A DNA stretch of 64,000 nucleotides from Oscillibacter valericigenes Sjm18-20 (GTDB taxonomy: Bacteria > Bacillota > Clostridia > Oscillospirales > Oscillospiraceae): assembly GCA_000283575.1 (NCBI GenBank), contig AP012044.1, positions 1,922,001-1,986,000 of the forward strand, read 5' to 3'. A program made the position numbers and the translations under genes. Below the pieces are notes generated by a model. It saw only the letters and a program-made list of their open reading frames with translations, was not told where the DNA came from and ran no database searches. Positions 8,706 through 16,304 of the stretch are shown here, piece after piece (the first letter of the stretch is position 1; every line of letters begins with the position of its first letter).

Positions 8706-9494
8706 GTGAAAACCGGAATTATTTATTTTTCCGCAACGGGAACAACCAAAGCACTTGCAGAAGCCGTTTCACGGGGATTGAGCGGTAATGTACATTTTAT
8801 GGATGTTACATTGCCGGAAAGTAGAAAAAACGGCATAATCGTGGATAATGACTTAACCATTATAGCGGCGCCGGTGTATGGAGAGAGAATTCCAGGATTT
8901 CTGTTTGACTTTTTTCATCGAATTAAAGGGAATGGAACGCCCCTTGCAGCTATTTCTGTCTATGGTAACATGGGGTTTGGAATCAGCCTTCAGCAGTACA
9001 GAGAATTTGCAGAAGACAATCACTTTCGCCTGATTGCCGCCGGAGTATTCATTGGCCAGCATACCTATGCAACGAAAATGGCTCCGGTCGCTTATGGGCG
9101 GCCGGATGAATACGATTTACAGCAGGCACGCAGGTTTGGTGAGAGCATTCAAAAGAAAATGGATAGGGGAGACGGTACACCGGTTTTCCTGCCTGCCACT
9201 GTATTACCAAGATTTATAACAGCGTTCCCGGATTCGGGGATTCGTTTATTAATCCGACAACCCCGAGTGAAGGAGGCCGGCTGTATTAGCTGCGGAGTCT
9301 GTGCGCTTAAATGTCCAATGGGTGCAATTGATTTTCGCACATTAAAGATTCATGAACAAAAATGCCTGCGTTGTTATGCCTGTGTGAAAGTTTGTCCCAA
9401 AGCGGCTCGAATAGCGGAGTTTCGATTCCCAATGTTCAGATCGGCTTTTAATCGTTTGGGCGCCAAAAGAAAAGAGAATCAGATATTTTTATAA
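8706..9494 (+). CDS. EFR1-type flavodoxin/ferredoxin fusion
   Basis: A 262-residue protein. The N-terminal half is flavodoxin-like, starting with the FMN phosphate loop IIYFSATGTTKALA. The C-terminal part is a two-cluster ferredoxin with CISCGVCALKCPMGAI and CLRCYACVKVCPKAA, the classic CxxCxxCxxxC pattern twice, each ligating a [4Fe-4S] cluster. This is the EFR1 family seen in anaerobic Firmicutes, probably a cytoplasmic electron carrier or reductase; partners are unknown. The start is GTG with only a weak ribosome site, suggesting coupling to the upstream membrane protein. Confidence 0.88.
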   Translation: MKTGIIYFSATGTTKALAEAVSRGLSGNVHFMDVTLPESRKNGIIVDNDLTIIAAPVYGERIPGFLFDFFHRIKGNGTPLAAISVYGNMGFGISLQQYREFAEDNHFRLIAAGVFIGQHTYATKMAPVAYGRPDEYDLQQARRFGESIQKKMDRGDGTPVFLPATVLPRFITAFPDSGIRLLIRQPRVKEAGCISCGVCALKCPMGAIDFRTLKIHEQKCLRCYACVKVCPKAARIAEFRFPMFRSAFNRLGAKRKENQIFL

Positions 9495-9563
9495 TTGCTT
9501 TCACCAAGGCCTTTTAGGGCCGCCTCCTGACTTTTCCGCAGCCAGAGCCGAAAGCCGGTTCTT

Positions 9564-11366
9564 TTACCGCTTCCGCCTGTGAGTTGCGTCCGGCGCGCCG
9601 GACCATCGGAGCTTTTCCAGCGCCGAACGGATGCGAGCGGAGACCCGGTCCCGGGTGCCAAGAACCCACTGCTCGTCAATCGGAAGATCCAGCGCTTTGG
9701 AAAAAGAGTAGTACAGGTCCACCTGCTGGTAATAGGTCTCCAGCTGCTGACAGGACTGGCCCTCCGGAACGGGTTTTTCCAGACGCTTTGCATCCGCGGC
9801 GAAGCAGGCGTGGGCATAGTCCGAAAACTGGGAGAGCAGCACGGAATTTCCCGGGGAAAAGGGAACACGCATCAGTCGCCACTGAATCTGCTCCGGCAGG
9901 TGATAGGGTTCCAGCAGATCCAGCAAAAACAGCTCGTTGTTCACATCCTTTTTGCGGTAATAGGGCAGGGCCTCCGGCTCCGTGCTCCACAGCGCCAGCT
10001 TTTCCCGCAGGGGCAGCAGGGTAATCTGCAAAATGGATTCGCTGGGCCCTACCACGGCTTGTTCGATGGGTTCATCCTCCGCACTGAGTTTTTCTTCCAC
10101 CAGGGGGATACGCTCGTCCAGACAGGCCACGTATCCCACCTCGTAAATGCCGATGCGTCCGGCCCGACCGGCAATCTGCTTGATTTCCTGAGAGGTGAGG
10201 GGCCGGCGGGATTCCCCGTCGAATTTCTCCAGCTCTGTGAAGATCAGGCGGCGGATGGGGAGATTGACCCCCATGCCGATGGCATCTGTGGCTACCAGAA
10301 CCGGGTTTTTCCCCCGAATAAAGGCGTCATACTGCCCTCGGCGTACCTCCGGCGGAAGGTCCCCGTAGATGACGCTGGAGCGAATGCCCAGCTGCGAGAG
10401 ATACCGCGACAAAGCCAGCACGGCGCCCTTGGAGAAGGCCACCAGCGCATCGCCTTTCCCCACATGGTTCAGATGCACCGGAGTGTATTCCATTTGCAGC
10501 GGCACCAGACGGGTATATGCCTTAAATTCATATTCGTCTCCGCAGTCCCGGATCATGGTGGTCAGCTGCTCTTTTACCAGCAGAGCGCCGCACAGATGGA
10601 TTTCCGGACAGGGAAGACCAAGAATGGCGCGGGTCCACGCATCGCCCCGCTGGGAGTCGGCAAGCAGCTGTACCTCGTCGATCACCGCCACGTCGTATTT
10701 ACCGCCAAGATCTGCCTTTTCCACCGTGCAGCACAGGTGCTTGGAACCCGGCACGCGCGCCTCTTCTTCACCAGTGAGCAGACTGCAGGGGACGCCCTCC
10801 GCATTCAGCCGTTCATAATTTTCCAGTGCCAGAATCCGCAGCGGCGCCAGATAAATCCCCGACCGGCTCTGACGCAGCCGGAGCAGCGCCTGGTAGGTTT
10901 TACCGGTGTTCGTATCCCCCAGGTGGAGATAAAACATCCGCTTTTGCCGCCGCGCCTCCGGGTACTCGTCCTGGGGAAATCGGGGCAGCAGGCGGCGAAA
11001 TTCCTCCCGCACCATCCCGGGGATGTGGTTTGAGAGCAGAACTGAGAGAATTCCGGAGCGCAGATACTCTGAGCGGTTTCCAGACACGACGGTGTCAAAG
11101 CTGTAATTCGTCCCGTTTTTACGGTTATACTGTTCCAGCACTCGCCGGGACACGTCGTCCAACAGCGCGGCATATTGGGCATAGACCTCCTGTCCATCGG
11201 AAAAATCAGCCAGCGGAAGATTGCCGAGCTGCCGGAGCTGGTTACGGATGGAACCCTCGCTGTGCCACAGACTGCGGACGCGGGATACAGCGGCCTGCCG
11301 CTCGATCTGAGGAAAATTGTGTTTTACGCGTTCAAAGGCAAGCCGCAGCTTACGCTCTTTTTTCAT
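9564..11366 (-). CDS. SUV3-like DExH RNA helicase
   Basis: A 600-residue helicase closer in motif spelling to mitochondrial SUV3/SUPV3L1 than to common bacterial DEAD proteins. It has Walker A GDTNTGKTYQA near residue 150, GIYLAPLRILALE (motif Ia), VIDEVQLLAD (motif II, DEVQ), the segment WTRAILGLPCPEIHLCGA typical of SUV3, then VATDAIGMGVNLP and QIAGRAGRIG (motif VI). The first ~140 residues are unassigned. The start is set at 11366, where GAGGTGAT lies seven bases upstream, rather than the ATG at 11399. SUV3 unwinds RNA for degradation in mitochondria; a bacterial role in RNA turnover is inferred. It appears monocistronic. Confidence 0.85.
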   Translation of the reverse strand: MKKERKLRLAFERVKHNFPQIERQAAVSRVRSLWHSEGSIRNQLRQLGNLPLADFSDGQEVYAQYAALLDDVSRRVLEQYNRKNGTNYSFDTVVSGNRSEYLRSGILSVLLSNHIPGMVREEFRRLLPRFPQDEYPEARRQKRMFYLHLGDTNTGKTYQALLRLRQSRSGIYLAPLRILALENYERLNAEGVPCSLLTGEEEARVPGSKHLCCTVEKADLGGKYDVAVIDEVQLLADSQRGDAWTRAILGLPCPEIHLCGALLVKEQLTTMIRDCGDEYEFKAYTRLVPLQMEYTPVHLNHVGKGDALVAFSKGAVLALSRYLSQLGIRSSVIYGDLPPEVRRGQYDAFIRGKNPVLVATDAIGMGVNLPIRRLIFTELEKFDGESRRPLTSQEIKQIAGRAGRIGIYEVGYVACLDERIPLVEEKLSAEDEPIEQAVVGPSESILQITLLPLREKLALWSTEPEALPYYRKKDVNNELFLLDLLEPYHLPEQIQWRLMRVPFSPGNSVLLSQFSDYAHACFAADAKRLEKPVPEGQSCQQLETYYQQVDLYYSFSKALDLPIDEQWVLGTRDRVSARIRSALEKLRWSGAPDATHRRKR

Positions 11367-11548
11367 GTGGGATATCACCTCGTGACTAGTGTTTTTCAAT
11401 CAGCCGAATTTACTCAAATCATAAAAATTCCGAATTTTTACATGGGTACGTGCGGACCGGACGATAACCCGTCTCCGAGGAGTAGCTTCTCGAAGGCGGG
11501 CTTTAAAAAATGATCCGTTTCCATGATCTGTATCATCATGGCTTATAA

Positions 11549-12550
11549 CTAAGAAATATACAATATTGGCATAGTTCCTAATTGCTGCGACAGTTTTTGG
11601 CGCAAAAAGGATTCAGCCTCTATGCGTATATCCTTTCGGTAGCAGTATTTGCCCCGACCTCGCCCGGTCATAGACTCTCGGTTCAGGAGCTGCACGGCGC
11701 CGGGAAACGCATCCGTATTAATTGCATTCTGCACAAAGCTGTAGGTCATCAGTATAATCTCGATAAACCCGGTTTGCCTGACCTTTTTACTAAGCTCATC
11801 GGCGAGCTGCTCGATCAATTCGTCATATAGCCGTTTCCAATCCGGAAGCAGGATGACAGGGGCGATCAGCAGCCCCACCGGATATCCTGCATCCGCCACA
11901 TGGTTCAGCGCTTGAATTCGTGCGTGCAGTGGCGAAGTGCCAAGTTCTATGCGGTGTATGATATCCTGAGGGTTCACGCTCATACGAATTATGGTCTTGC
12001 CCCTGTGGTTAAGATTCAGCAGCGGATGAACCATATCAAATTTTGTGGGAAACGTCAGATGTCCGCGGCCTTCGCTCCCAAAACGTTCAATTGTATCGCG
12101 CAGATTATCTGTTATTGTGTTTTCCAGCACTAAGTCGCTGTTGCTTCCAATCTCAAAGGTTTGGGGGAAGGGAGCGGCAGCGGCCTTTTTAAGAAGCCCG
12201 TCCAGCATTTGCTCACGGTTGACAAACAGGCGGAGATAAGCGCATTTGTTGTAATTGCATACCAGATAACAATAAAGGCACATAGCTCTGCAACCTGATG
12301 ATGTATACGGTACCAGCCAGTCGGAGACCTTATGGTTTGGTACGTATTTGTGTGTCTTTCTGACTCCGATAATGAGATGGCTTTTTAACTTGGGAAAATT
12401 CCGGTTGTCCGCTGCTGTCAATTCGGGTATATGGTTGTGATTTTCAATTTCCACCCAGGGCAAGTCTGCATATTTGGCCTGAAGCATCTTTCCTAACTCA
12501 TAGTCCAGCGCATTCGGCTCGTAATAAACGGCATCAAAGCTCATATTCAT
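11549..12550 (-). CDS. splB: spore photoproduct lyase
   Basis: A 333-residue radical SAM protein. The cluster-binding motif is CRAMCLYC (Cx3Cx2C), preceded by WLVPYTSSG as in spore photoproduct lyases. Downstream segments QTFEIGSNSDLVLEN and RMSVNPQDIIHRIELGT fit the SPL family. The enzyme repairs the UV-induced thymine dimer of spore DNA during germination, which points to an endospore former. AGGAG lies nine bases before the ATG. The gene stands alone at the edge of the AT-rich accessory stretch. Confidence 0.9.
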   Translation of the reverse strand: MNMSFDAVYYEPNALDYELGKMLQAKYADLPWVEIENHNHIPELTAADNRNFPKLKSHLIIGVRKTHKYVPNHKVSDWLVPYTSSGCRAMCLYCYLVCNYNKCAYLRLFVNREQMLDGLLKKAAAAPFPQTFEIGSNSDLVLENTITDNLRDTIERFGSEGRGHLTFPTKFDMVHPLLNLNHRGKTIIRMSVNPQDIIHRIELGTSPLHARIQALNHVADAGYPVGLLIAPVILLPDWKRLYDELIEQLADELSKKVRQTGFIEIILMTYSFVQNAINTDAFPGAVQLLNRESMTGRGRGKYCYRKDIRIEAESFLRQKLSQQLGTMPILYIS

Positions 12551-12782
12551 TTTGAATCTCTCCTAAGGACGATAGTCAATCTCAAACGGTGTGCTTTGAT
12601 AGTATGGATGTCCAACTGAACATTATCCATTGGAGAAGCTCTGGGGCTTCCGGCCATGGGGCCTGCCAATGACACCCACATAAGCCTGGCTTGAATTTTT
12701 AAACTTCCGGATAAGAATAATTAATGGCGCAAATTGAAGAAGGTACTCATTAGGAATCTTCGCATAGAGCAGGGTATGAGCT

Positions 12783-13007
12783 TTGAAAGAAAATAAAAGG
12801 GATGTGTACAACCGCTCAGATATTAAAGTTGTTGATTATGAGTTGCTTGGGGCTGAAAAAGTAAACGACAACCTGTATGCATTCACATTACGATTGTAGA
12901 AAGAATTTGACACTTATCCAAAACGATACTATTTTGTTGGGGTAATCAATGGTGGATTGTGTCTGATGGTTAATTTGGACTGGATAAATATTCGCAATTC
13001 GAGGTAG
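12783..13007 (+). pseudogene. decayed small-protein gene with an internal stop
   Basis: One reading frame runs through NRSDIKVVDYELLGAEK and LYAFTLRL, hits TAG at 12897, and continues in the same frame with KEFDTYPKRYYFVGVINGG before a second TAG at 13005. Sensible protein on both sides of the stop suggests a broken gene. The parent family is not recognised with confidence. It lies between splB and the frameshifted DUF4367-type gene, in a 770-base stretch (12551-13319) with no intact gene. Confidence 0.5.
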
Positions 13008-13083
13008 CTTATAACTTTGTAAAAAAAGGTTCAGCCGACCATAGCGAGGATGATCGCCTTGTTAGCATTGAAGATCTAACTGC

Positions 13084-13242
13084 GCAAAGGCGGCTCGGGC
13101 AACTTTCTTTATAAGAAAGGACTACTCAGTCTATGCGCAGGCCAGCTTTTTGCGTATATTAGAATCCGCAGAAGCTTGTCGAAAACGAGTTGACCGGGCA
13201 AAGAAGGAATTGCGTAAAAAGATGGAGAAAGACAGAAGTTGA
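13084..13242 (+). pseudogene. C-terminal gene fragment, unknown
   Basis: An open stretch of 52 codons without a proper start, ending in a strongly basic tail (ACRKRVDRAKKELRKKMEKD). The heptad-like basic helix looks like the end of a real protein, but the family is not recognised. It may be the remains of a mobile-element protein. Confidence 0.35.
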
Positions 13243-13319
13243 AAATGCTAAAATTTTTTTTGAACTTTTTGTCCGCTTTTTTCATTTTCCAGACACTATT
13301 ATAGCAAGGAGGTTTCAAT

Positions 13320-14250
13320 ATGCCTGACCTTGATGGTAAGAAAAGCGATTCATACCAATTTCTCGAACAGATGAGCACTGAGAAATTAAAAAGCATTGCC
13401 CGCGCCGATTTTGAATCCGGAGATTCCGACGACGCGGCCAATGACGAATTTATCACCCGCGTGATGGAGGTGATTGCACAACGGGATGAGGAAGACCCCA
13501 CTGCGCCGCATTTTGATGTAGAGGCGGGATGGAAAGACTTCCAAGAGAATTATTGCCCCACGGAGGAAAAGACGATTGATGTATATGGCGATAATAAGCA
13601 AAATAAACTTGTCCACGAAAGCAGCAAAAACGAGGAACAGGCAGATTTGAAAGCTCCCCAGCCCAAACGGGCGGGTCATAGATTCCTGCGGATCATTACC
13701 ATCGCTGCCGCTGTTGTATGTCTGTGCGCGGTGGCTGCAAACGCATTTGAGATCAATATTTTTAAATATGTTTGCACAATGGACGCAGGATTTTTTCCAA
13801 TTCCATACCGAAGAAGTTTCATCGCAGGGAGCGGAGTGTACCTCCGGCACCGTGCTGGATACAAGCCAGACGTTAGAAGACGCATTGAAGAAGGCGGGCA
13901 TCATGCAGCCCGTTTCGCCAAAGTGGGTTCCGGAAGGATTTATCTTTGTAACAATGAACGCTTATCCTGATATTGGGGAGCCCTTATATACGGCTCTCTA
14001 TGAAAATGAAACAACTGATCAAACAATTATTGTATCCGTAAATGTTCATAAAAAGCCACAATCTTCTATATATGAAAAGGATAATAGTCAAGTCACTGTA
14101 TATACAGCGGGCGAGATAGACCATTACATTATGGAAAACAACGATGTGCTAACGGCTACTTGGTTTGCTGATAATCTGGAATGCAGCATTATGGGCGAAA
14201 TTTCGGAATCGGAAATGGGGGCTATGATCAATTCTATTTATGAGGAGTAG
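13320..14250 (+). pseudogene. membrane-anchored DUF4367-type protein broken by one extra base
   Basis: A perfect AAGGAGG site and ATG at 13320 open a frame encoding an acidic cytoplasmic N-terminus, a basic stretch (QPKRAGHRFLR) and one membrane helix (IITIAAAVVCLCAVAANAF). At about 13770-13773 (GTTTGCA) the sense passes to the +1 frame. Removing one T joins INIFKYV to AQWTQDFFQFHTEEV, and the frame then runs to 14250 with an extracellular domain resembling DUF4367 (ending GEISESEMGAMINSIYEE). Such proteins commonly accompany sigma factors as putative anti-sigma or sensor proteins. A real mutation, a sequencing error or programmed shifting are all possible. Confidence 0.7.
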
Positions 14251-14256
14251 ATTGAA

Positions 14257-14682
14257 TTGAGAAAGCTTTATTCAAAAGGAATATCTCTGCTTCTGGTTTT
14301 GGTTTTTTTACTGAGCATTTGCGTCCCAGCTTCCGCAACCATGATTTCAACACGTGCCAGTAATTATTTAAACAAATATGACGGCGTAGTCACCCGCGAA
14401 GGCGGCGGAACGATCAAAATTTCCTTTACCGTCATCGGCACCCGCGTGATTGATGAAATTGGCGCAAGTCAAATCGTTGTGGAAAAGCAGAGCGGGAATT
14501 ACTGGGCCCCTGTGAAAACATATTACAATACGAAGAATCCCGGACTTTCTACTGCGAACGATTATTCTTATGCCAACTATGTCCTGTATAACGGAGAAGC
14601 TGGCGCTGTCTATCGCGCGGAAATCACCGTGTTCGGAAATATGGATTCCCGGACAATTACAACCTCATCTCAGAGGGCTTAA
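14257..14682 (+). CDS. small secreted protein, DUF6147-like
   Basis: A 141-residue protein starting at TTG with GAGGAG nine bases upstream. A clear signal peptide (basic start, LLLVLVFLLSICVPASA, cleavage after ASA) leads into a compact beta-rich domain with IKISFTVIGTRVIDEIGA and YNGEAGAVYRAEITVFG. It resembles small exported proteins of Clostridia grouped as DUF6147. Only 6 bases separate it from the DUF4367-type frame, suggesting co-transcription. The function is unknown. Confidence 0.72.
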   Translation: MRKLYSKGISLLLVLVFLLSICVPASATMISTRASNYLNKYDGVVTREGGGTIKISFTVIGTRVIDEIGASQIVVEKQSGNYWAPVKTYYNTKNPGLSTANDYSYANYVLYNGEAGAVYRAEITVFGNMDSRTITTSSQRA

Positions 14683-14703
14683 ATATTTAGATGGCAGCAA
14701 TAT

Positions 14704-15060
14704 ATGAAAAGACTTGTGAAAAGAGGATTTACTATTTCGCTCATTCTGTGCATGATGGTCAATCTTTGCACGATTACCGCTTCTGCTATGGAGCATGAAT
14801 CTTCTGTAGAATTGACCCAGTATAACGCTTGGAATGTGAAAATGTTGCATGATTTGAAGTCCTATACGGATGAAGATATATTGATACTCTTGGAATACGA
14901 TAGTATGCATCTGGTTTCTGGCCCTGGTGCAGGTATTTCTGACCTTGATACATCTCTGGCTCCAGTGACTTTCCCCCAAAATCCCAAAGACGGTGATGTT
15001 GTATATGATCGTTTTAAAATTTCTAAAAGTATACTGCTGGTGGGGGCGGTGGTGCACTAG
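14704..15060 (+). CDS. small secreted protein, probably truncated by an IS remnant
   Basis: A 118-residue product with a signal peptide (FTISLILCMMVNLCTITASA) and an acidic mature part of unknown type. It follows the DUF6147-like gene by 21 bases and may belong to the same unit. Its last residues (LVGAVVH) end where an IS256-family fragment starts, so the natural C-terminus may be missing. The ribosome site is weak. Confidence 0.5.
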   Translation: MKRLVKRGFTISLILCMMVNLCTITASAMEHESSVELTQYNAWNVKMLHDLKSYTDEDILILLEYDSMHLVSGPGAGISDLDTSLAPVTFPQNPKDGDVVYDRFKISKSILLVGAVVH

Positions 15061-15230
15061 AAGTTGCAATTCAACTCGCAAAAGTTGCATAAAAAGAGGC
15101 ATGGTTTGCGGATCTCTGTTAGAATGAAAGTAACCACACAACCATTCTGAAAGGAGACAGCAAACCATGCCCGAAAATTGTGCAGTTAAATGACAAAGTA
15201 ATCAAGGGGCAAATCAAGGAATTAGTAACA
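15061..15230 (+). mobile_element. IS256-family 5' end remnant
   Basis: After an AAAGGAG site, an ATG at 15167 begins a stretch that, allowing one extra A, reads as the N-terminus of an IS256-family transposase (MPE, then IVQLNDKVIKGQIKELV). It stops abruptly near 15228. Only the left end of the element remains; 15230-15329 shows nothing recognisable. Confidence 0.65.
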
Positions 15231-15329
15231 TATTCCACCTTGGCCCGGACAGGCTGATTTGTTTATCCATGTGCTCATTTTGCCATACCCACTACGGTTA
15301 CTGCACCCTGTTTTTTCTGCGGTGTTGCC

Positions 15330-15725
15330 TTAGAATTTTACCGTCCTGGGCTCGGAGGTAAAGGAATAAAACGTCGCTGTTACATCTTCAAGATACAGCA
15401 CCTCCATAAGGTTATCATCTACTGCATACATACTGCTCAGCACAGCAGAGTTCGCATCCATCATAGCCTGACGCGCCTGACGACGATCGTCGTGAATTGC
15501 TTTTCCTGCAATACGAAGCCATGTGCCCTTGTTCATTCCGCAAATTTCTACTTTGGGGTTGTTCAGCATCTGCGCGTAGACCTTTTTCCGGTTATTCGTC
15601 ACAAGATACAGTTTGCCCTCAAATTCGCATACTGCTCCGAAGGGACGAACGCGAGGCTGGTCCCCATCGCTGGTTGCAAGGTAGAAGGTTCCGCAGGATT
15701 TCAAAAAATCTAAAACTTCCTTCAT
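15330..15725 (-). CDS. pyridoxamine 5'-phosphate oxidase-family flavoprotein
   Basis: A 131-residue single-domain protein of the split-barrel PPOX/NimA-like family. It has GTFYLATSDGDQPRVRPFG at the N-terminus, the FMN-phosphate region LVTNNRKKVYAQMLNNPKVEI, and WLRIAGKA. Members bind FMN or F420 and reduce or detoxify small molecules. It is divergent from an HxlR-type regulator 116 bases away, which makes regulation by that protein likely. Substrate unknown. Confidence 0.85.
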   Translation of the reverse strand: MKEVLDFLKSCGTFYLATSDGDQPRVRPFGAVCEFEGKLYLVTNNRKKVYAQMLNNPKVEICGMNKGTWLRIAGKAIHDDRRQARQAMMDANSAVLSSMYAVDDNLMEVLYLEDVTATFYSFTSEPRTVKF

Positions 15726-15799
15726 GTTGATTGCTCCTTTATAAATAATGTGGTATTCTGATTATAAGATTATTATATATTGCAGGGTCGTAATATCAA

Positions 15800-15818
15800 G
15801 TACGGTATTTTACGATAC
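15800..15818. promoter_or_regulatory. candidate operator between the PPOX and HxlR genes
   Basis: An imperfect inverted repeat, GTACGGTA-TTT-TACGATAC (6 of 8 positions symmetric), lies in the divergent intergenic region. HxlR-type regulators bind GTA/TAC dyads, so this is a reasonable operator, unproven. Confidence 0.4.
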
Positions 15819-15840
15819 TACTATCAAAAAGGATACTATC

Positions 15841-16209
15841 GTGGGAAAAAATGAACTGTTTGGTCTATGTCCGTATGTCACGTCTCAAAAAGTATTAACT
15901 GGCAAGTGGTCCTTATACATTATGCATTTATTATCACAGCAGCCATCGATCCGTTTTAACGAATTGAAAAGAAAAATGCCGGAGGAAATGACACATACAA
16001 CTTTATCAAGGCAGCTGAAAACGCTGGAAAAGGAGGGCTTAATCTCAAGAAGAGAATACTCCCAGATTCCCCCCAGGGTGGAGTATTCCCTCAGCGACAT
16101 AGGAAAAAGGTTCAAAGTGGTTTTAGATGCTCTCGGCGAATGGGGGAAAGAATATATTGAATACATGAACGATAGAGATTCCGGTTTATCGGATGAATTT
16201 AAAGCATAA
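15841..16209 (+). CDS. HxlR-family transcriptional regulator
   Basis: A 122-residue winged-helix protein. It has the family's N-terminal cysteine region (LFGLCPYVTSQKVLTGKWS), the helix-turn-helix around RFNELKRKMPEEMTHTTLSRQL, and the wing LEKEGLISRREYSQIPPRVEYSL. The GTG start at 15841 has AAGGA seven bases upstream and removes a non-homologous 31-residue extension. HxlR proteins often sense aldehydes, quinones or redox state through the N-terminal cysteine; the flavoprotein and disulfide reductase next door fit that. Confidence 0.87.
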   Translation: MGKNELFGLCPYVTSQKVLTGKWSLYIMHLLSQQPSIRFNELKRKMPEEMTHTTLSRQLKTLEKEGLISRREYSQIPPRVEYSLSDIGKRFKVVLDALGEWGKEYIEYMNDRDSGLSDEFKA

Positions 16210-16304
16210 CTGGCGATCTTACTTTCCAATCGGGTTTCGCTTAATGTTTATGGCAATGAACGGTATAAAGGAACTATAAAATGCAGATGGTGGGAGGCAA
16301 ATTC

